Positions 37,128-39,516 of a DNA stretch of 39,516 nt are shown piece after piece. The stretch covers positions 30,001 to 69,516 of the forward strand of contig VFZG01000015.1 in NCBI GenBank assembly GCA_016871275.1, read 5' to 3'. The notes under the pieces are model-generated. The model worked only from the letters and a program-made list of their open reading frames with translations. It did no database searches and was not told where the DNA came from. Positions within the stretch are counted from its first letter, which is position 1; the number at the start of each line of letters is the position of its first letter. Position numbers and translations under genes: made by a program. Origin of the DNA: Acidimicrobiia bacterium. GTDB taxonomy: Bacteria > Acidobacteriota > Vicinamibacteria > Vicinamibacterales > UBA2999.

Positions 37128-37204
37128 TGGGGCTACGGACGACGGGCTACGGACTACGGGTTGATTGCCAGCCCGCAGCCCGCTGCCCGCAGCCCGCAAG
37201 CCCG
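37128..37204. repeat. Degenerate short repeats between aldolase and shell genes
   Basis: The 93-bp gap holds 'gggctacgg', 'cgggctacgg' and 'actacggg' on one side and 'cagcccgcagcccgctgcc' and similar words on the other. The two halves are roughly inverted copies (gggctrcgg against ccgyagccc). A Shine-Dalgarno 'ggagg' (37203-37207) for the shell gene follows at once. The gap is the longest in the BMC operon and may hold an attenuating hairpin that sets aldolase-to-shell ratio. Confidence 0.6.
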
Positions 37205-37217
37205 GAGGATCAAGGAA

Positions 37218-37508
37218 ATGGGTGAAGCACTCGGCATGGTCGAAACCAAGGGGCTGGTCGCGATGATCGAAGCGGCCGATGCGATGGTGAAGGCTGCCAA
37301 AGTGACGCTGGTCGGGTGGGAGAAGATTGGCGCGGGTTATGTGACCGCTGTCGTGCGCGGCGACGTGGCGGCCGTGAAGGCGGCCACTGACGCCGGTGCC
37401 GCGGCAGCGCGGCGCGTCGGCGAGCTCGTGTCGGTGCACGTCATCCCGCGTCCGCACGCCAACCTCGAAGACGTCCTGCCAATCGGTAAGGCGAACGCCA
37501 AGGGCTAA
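37218..37508 (+). CDS. Bacterial microcompartment hexamer shell protein (BMC-H)
   Basis: 96 residues, one BMC domain. It starts '[23 protein letters not shown]' in family style and has the pore loop Lys36-Ile-Gly-Ala-Gly40 (KIGAG, usually KIGSG/KVGSG), '[21 protein letters not shown]' and the last strand '[20 protein letters not shown]'. Such proteins form hexagonal tiles of the shell facets, with the pore passing substrates. It is the only BMC-H in the window; no tandem-domain (BMC-T) shell protein is seen. ATG 37218 follows 'ggagg' and 'aaggaa'; its stop TAA abuts the next ATG. Confidence 0.96.
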   Translation: MGEALGMVETKGLVAMIEAADAMVKAAKVTLVGWEKIGAGYVTAVVRGDVAAVKAATDAGAAAARRVGELVSVHVIPRPHANLEDVLPIGKANAKG

Positions 37509-37778
37509 ATGCTCCTCGCGCGGATCGTCGGGACCGTGGTCGCGACGAGAAAAGATCCACGGCTGGTCAGCAACAAGCTGTTGCTGGCCCGCCCGATCGA
37601 CCCCAAAGGCGAGGCAGAAGGCAATTACCTCGTCGCCATCGACACCGTCGATGCCGGTGTCGGCGAAACGGTGCTGATTGTCAGCGGCAGCTCGGCGCGG
37701 ATGGCGTCCGGGATGAAAGACACGCCGGTCGACGCCGCCATCGTCGGCATCATCGACGCTGTCGACGTCAGCGAGTAG
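37509..37778 (+). CDS. BMC vertex (pentamer) protein, EutN/CcmL family, copy 1
   Basis: 89 residues, one EutN/CcmL domain that forms the pentamers at shell vertices. 'ARIVGTVVATRKDPRLVSNKLLLARPIDPKG', 'YLVAIDTVDAGVGETVLIVSGSSAR' and 'PVDAAIVGIIDAVDV' are the family blocks in outline. Its start codon directly follows the stop of BMC-H. It is the most canonical of three consecutive copies, keeping the 'GSSAR' loop. Confidence 0.95.
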   Translation: MLLARIVGTVVATRKDPRLVSNKLLLARPIDPKGEAEGNYLVAIDTVDAGVGETVLIVSGSSARMASGMKDTPVDAAIVGIIDAVDVSE

Positions 37779-37809
37779 GCCCTAGCAGGCTCTGAAAGCG
37801 CAGACCTCG

Positions 37810-38079
37810 ATGCAAATGGCCCGCGTCATCGGCGATGTCGTCGCGACCCGCAAGGACCCCAGCTTCGACAGCATCAAGCTGCTGCTGGTGCAGCCGATCG
37901 GCGCCGACGGCCGTGACGCCGGCCGGCCGCTGGTGGCGGTGGATTCGGTTGGAGCCGGCGTCGGCGAGAAGGTGTTCGTCGTGCGCGGCAAGGAGGCCGG
38001 CTTGCCGTGGCATCCCATCGAGGTGCCTGCCGATGCCGGTATCGTCGGCATCATCGACCACGTTCACGTTCCCAGATGA
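37810..38079 (+). CDS. BMC vertex (pentamer) protein, EutN/CcmL family, copy 2
   Basis: 89 residues: 'MQMARVIGDVVATRKDPSFD', 'IKLLLVQPIGADG', 'LVAVDSVGAGVGEKVFVVRG' and 'ADAGIVGIIDHVHV'. The loop following 'VVRG' differs from copy 1 (KEAGLPWHP in place of GSSAR), which in pentamers faces the lumen or pore side. It begins 31 bp after copy 1, the second-largest gap in this operon, and its stop overlaps the start of copy 3 (ATGA). Confidence 0.94.
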   Translation: MQMARVIGDVVATRKDPSFDSIKLLLVQPIGADGRDAGRPLVAVDSVGAGVGEKVFVVRGKEAGLPWHPIEVPADAGIVGIIDHVHVPR

Positions 38080-38348
38080 TTCTCGCGCGGGTGGTTGGAA
38101 CGGTCGTGTCGACGCAGAAGCGTCAGCAGTTCGAGGGATCGAAGCTGCTGCTGGTGCAGCCCGAGACGCCGCAAGGCGAAGCAAGGGGCGCGACGCTGCT
38201 GGCCATCGATTCCGTCGGCGCGGGTGTGAGCGAGCGCGTGCTGGTCGTGCAGGAAGGGCGCGCCGCCGGCGAGGCGCTCGGCAAGAAGCTGGCGCCGGTG
38301 GACGCCGCGATCGTTGGTATCGTCGATCACCTGGACTGGGTGGAATGA
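38076..38348 (+). CDS. BMC vertex (pentamer) protein, EutN/CcmL family, copy 3
   Basis: 90 residues: 'MILARVVGTVVSTQKRQQFE', 'SKLLLVQPETPQG', 'LLAIDSVGAGVSERVLVVQEG' and 'PVDAAIVGIVDHLDW'. The 'RKDP' stretch of the other copies is replaced by 'QKRQQ', and the loop after 'VVQ' reads EGRAAGEALGK. It overlaps copy 2 and the following small gene by 4 bp each (ATGA), so the three are translated in a chain. Three distinct pentamer proteins suggest specialised vertices. Confidence 0.94.
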   Translation: MILARVVGTVVSTQKRQQFEGSKLLLVQPETPQGEARGATLLAIDSVGAGVSERVLVVQEGRAAGEALGKKLAPVDAAIVGIVDHLDWVE

Positions 38349-38593
38349 ACGACGACGCGCTGAGGCTCCTGATTCGAGCGGCGGTACAGCGACACGTGCG
38401 GGTGGGCGCGTCCGAGCCGTCGCCGCCGGAGCCGGTCCGGCCGTCGGAGTCTGTCCGGCCAAGGCCTGAGGCCTCTCCGGCGATGAGTTTCGGCCAGTAT
38501 CGAATCGAACGGAATCCCGGCGAGACCGAGTGCATCATCGAGCCGGCCGTGCCATGCAATCACTGCGGGTTCTGTAAGTGCCACGGACATTAG
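38345..38593 (+). CDS. Small Cys/His-rich protein with encapsulation-peptide-like N-terminus
   Basis: 82 residues; I do not recognise the family. Three parts are visible. Residues 1-20 ('MNDDALRLLIRAAVQRHVRV') form an amphipathic helix like the peptides that carry enzymes into BMC shells. Residues 21-47 are a Pro/Ser/Glu/Arg linker. The C-terminus ('ECIIEPAVPCNHCGFCKCHGH') has Cys63, 71, 74, 77, 79 and His73, 80, 82, a dense metal- or Fe-S-binding pattern (C-x2-C-x2-C-x-C-H-x-H). It overlaps the third BMC-P (ATGA) and the dehydrogenase (16 bp), so it is tightly bound to the operon. Possible roles: metallochaperone, redox relay or enzyme recruiter within the shell; unproven. Confidence 0.8.
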   Translation: MNDDALRLLIRAAVQRHVRVGASEPSPPEPVRPSESVRPRPEASPAMSFGQYRIERNPGETECIIEPAVPCNHCGFCKCHGH

Positions 38594-39516
38594 TCACCCG
38601 CACACTTCCGTCCTCAGTCATCGCGAAGCTCGAAGCGGCGTCCGATGTCGATCGCTACGTCGGCGGCGCCGCGATCTCGCGCGACGAGCTGCTGCAGCGG
38701 GTCAAAGGCGTTGACGCGATCGTCTGCCTGCTGACCGATGCGATCGACGCCGCGGTGCTTGCTGCGGCGGGTCCACAATTGAAAGTGGTGGCCAACGTCG
38801 CGGTCGGCTACAACAACATTGACGTCGCGGCGTGCCGTTCGCGCGGCGTGGTCGTGACCAACACGCCTGATGTGCTCACCAACGCGTGTGCCGACTTCAC
38901 CTGGGGGCTGATCCTGGCGATTACCCGCCGGCTGGGCGAAGGCGAGCGGGTGGTCCGGTCCGGCAAGTGGGGCGGCTGGGCGCTCGACTACATGCTGGGC
39001 ATGGAGCTGCGCGGCAAGCAGCTCGGCCTGGTGGGTGTCGGCCGCATCGGCCGCGCGGTGGCCGACAAGGCGGCGGCATTCGGCATGACCGTGGCCTACA
39101 GCGCAAGGCGCGATGCCGGCATCGCCGGCGCGGCGCCCATGCCGCTCGATCGGCTGCTCGCGACATCCGACGTCGTTTCGCTGCATTGCCCGATGACCGC
39201 GGAAACGAAGCACCTGATCGATCAGAAGGCGCTGACCAGAATGAAGCGGACGGCCTATCTGATCAATACCTCGCGCGGCCCGGTGGTGGATGAAGCGGCA
39301 TTGGCGTGGGCGCTCATGGAGCGGCTGATTGCCGGCGCAGCGCTCGACGTCTACGAGAAGGAGCCAGAAATTCACCAGGCGCTGATGTCGCTCGAGAACG
39401 TGCTGCTGATTCCGCACCTGGCGAGCGCCACCACTGAAACACGCACCGCGATGGCCGATCTCGCGGTCACCAACGCGATCGCGGTCCTGAATGGCCAGCC
39501 GCCCCTCACGCCTGTC
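38578..39516 (+). CDS. D-isomer-specific 2-hydroxyacid dehydrogenase (glyoxylate/hydroxypyruvate reductase-like), cut at window end
   Basis: 313 residues visible; the 3' end lies outside but little can be missing (usual length about 320). It reduces or oxidises a D-2-hydroxy acid with NAD(P)H. Blocks: 'KVVANVAVGYNNIDVAACRSRG', NAD-binding 'GLVGVGRIGRAVADKA' (Gly153-Gly158), 'LINTSRGPVVDEAAL' with Arg233, Glu262 in 'YEKEPEIH' and His280 in 'LIPHLASAT', the Arg-Glu-His catalytic set. GTG 38578 (MPRTLVTRTLP) matches family starts and overlaps the small Cys-rich gene by 16 bp. In this operon it may recycle NAD or convert the aldolase-derived product; no encapsulation tail can be judged. Confidence 0.9.
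   Translation, partial: MPRTLVTRTLPSSVIAKLEAASDVDRYVGGAAISRDELLQRVKGVDAIVCLLTDAIDAAVLAAAGPQLKVVANVAVGYNNIDVAACRSRGVVVTNTPDVLTNACADFTWGLILAITRRLGEGERVVRSGKWGGWALDYMLGMELRGKQLGLVGVGRIGRAVADKAAAFGMTVAYSARRDAGIAGAAPMPLDRLLATSDVVSLHCPMTAETKHLIDQKALTRMKRTAYLINTSRGPVVDEAALAWALMERLIAGAALDVYEKEPEIHQALMSLENVLLIPHLASATTETRTAMADLAVTNAIAVLNGQPPLTPV

Noticed and set aside
37509-38348. Three similar neighbouring genes considered as a repeat or assembly duplication
   Set aside because: The copies differ throughout at protein level and have different overlaps and loops, so they are true paralogues of the EutN/CcmL family.

Overview
The window is about 39.5 kb of high-GC bacterial chromosome. It opens inside a 23S rRNA gene and closes inside a dehydrogenase gene that belongs to a bacterial microcompartment (BMC) locus. 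The gene content suggests an Acidobacteriota bacterium, probably of the Vicinamibacteria: an Oar-type outer-membrane beta-barrel, a PadR regulator of the acidobacterial type, many exported serine hydrolases, the Bacteroidetes/Acidobacteria variant of PdxJ, and a BMC with a class II aldolase. This is an inference from gene types; no tree was made.

Layout. (1) Positions 1-2320 hold the 3' part of 23S rRNA, a 340-bp spacer with hairpins, 5S rRNA and a strong intrinsic terminator. (2) 2352-9410 is an envelope and secretion region: an Oar-like barrel with an N-terminal helical domain, a META-like lipoprotein, a minus-strand operon (SGNH hydrolase, polysaccharide deacetylase-like lipoprotein, beta-lactamase-fold esterase) and a padR gene whose start codon lies in a perfect 16-bp inverted repeat. 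(3) 9362-12273 is a decay zone: a truncated amidohydrolase, a Fpg/Nei glycosylase that has lost its middle, and a Dus enzyme with a deletion and frameshift, surrounding one intact S41 protease. (4) 12290-20543 carries assorted housekeeping and accessory genes (TraB/GumN, Tag, PPK2, cupin, two methyltransferases, a membrane-anchored serine hydrolase, a thioesterase). It also carries a complete IS630-family insertion sequence with clear ends and a TA target duplication, next to a 41-bp inverted repeat. (5) 20608-37124 is a long plus-strand run of mostly core genes: yebC, ruvC, ruvA, ruvB, fabH, queA, a deoxyhypusine-synthase-like gene, a tRNA with anticodon CAU, tilS, ftsH, folP, cdaA, cdaR, glmM, a pdxJ gene fused in frame to an alpha/beta hydrolase, a TPR protein and a small zinc-ribbon protein. 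(6) 36255-39516 is the BMC locus: class II aldolase with a C-terminal extension that looks like an encapsulation peptide, one hexamer shell protein (BMC-H), three tandem pentamer shell proteins (BMC-P), an unrecognised 82-residue Cys/His-rich protein with an encapsulation-peptide-like N-terminus, and a 2-hydroxyacid dehydrogenase cut by the window end.

How the genes work together. RuvA, RuvB and RuvC form the Holliday-junction resolvasome. QueA, TilS and the CAU tRNA belong to tRNA maturation. CdaA, CdaR and GlmM are the classic c-di-AMP/cell-wall precursor set. The BMC genes overlap or nearly abut and probably encode a small shell in which a sugar phosphate is split by the aldolase and the product processed inside; the aldehyde-handling enzymes expected for such a compartment are not in the window. 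The best candidates for something undescribed are the 82-residue BMC protein (38345-38593) and the PdxJ-hydrolase fusion (33948-35399).
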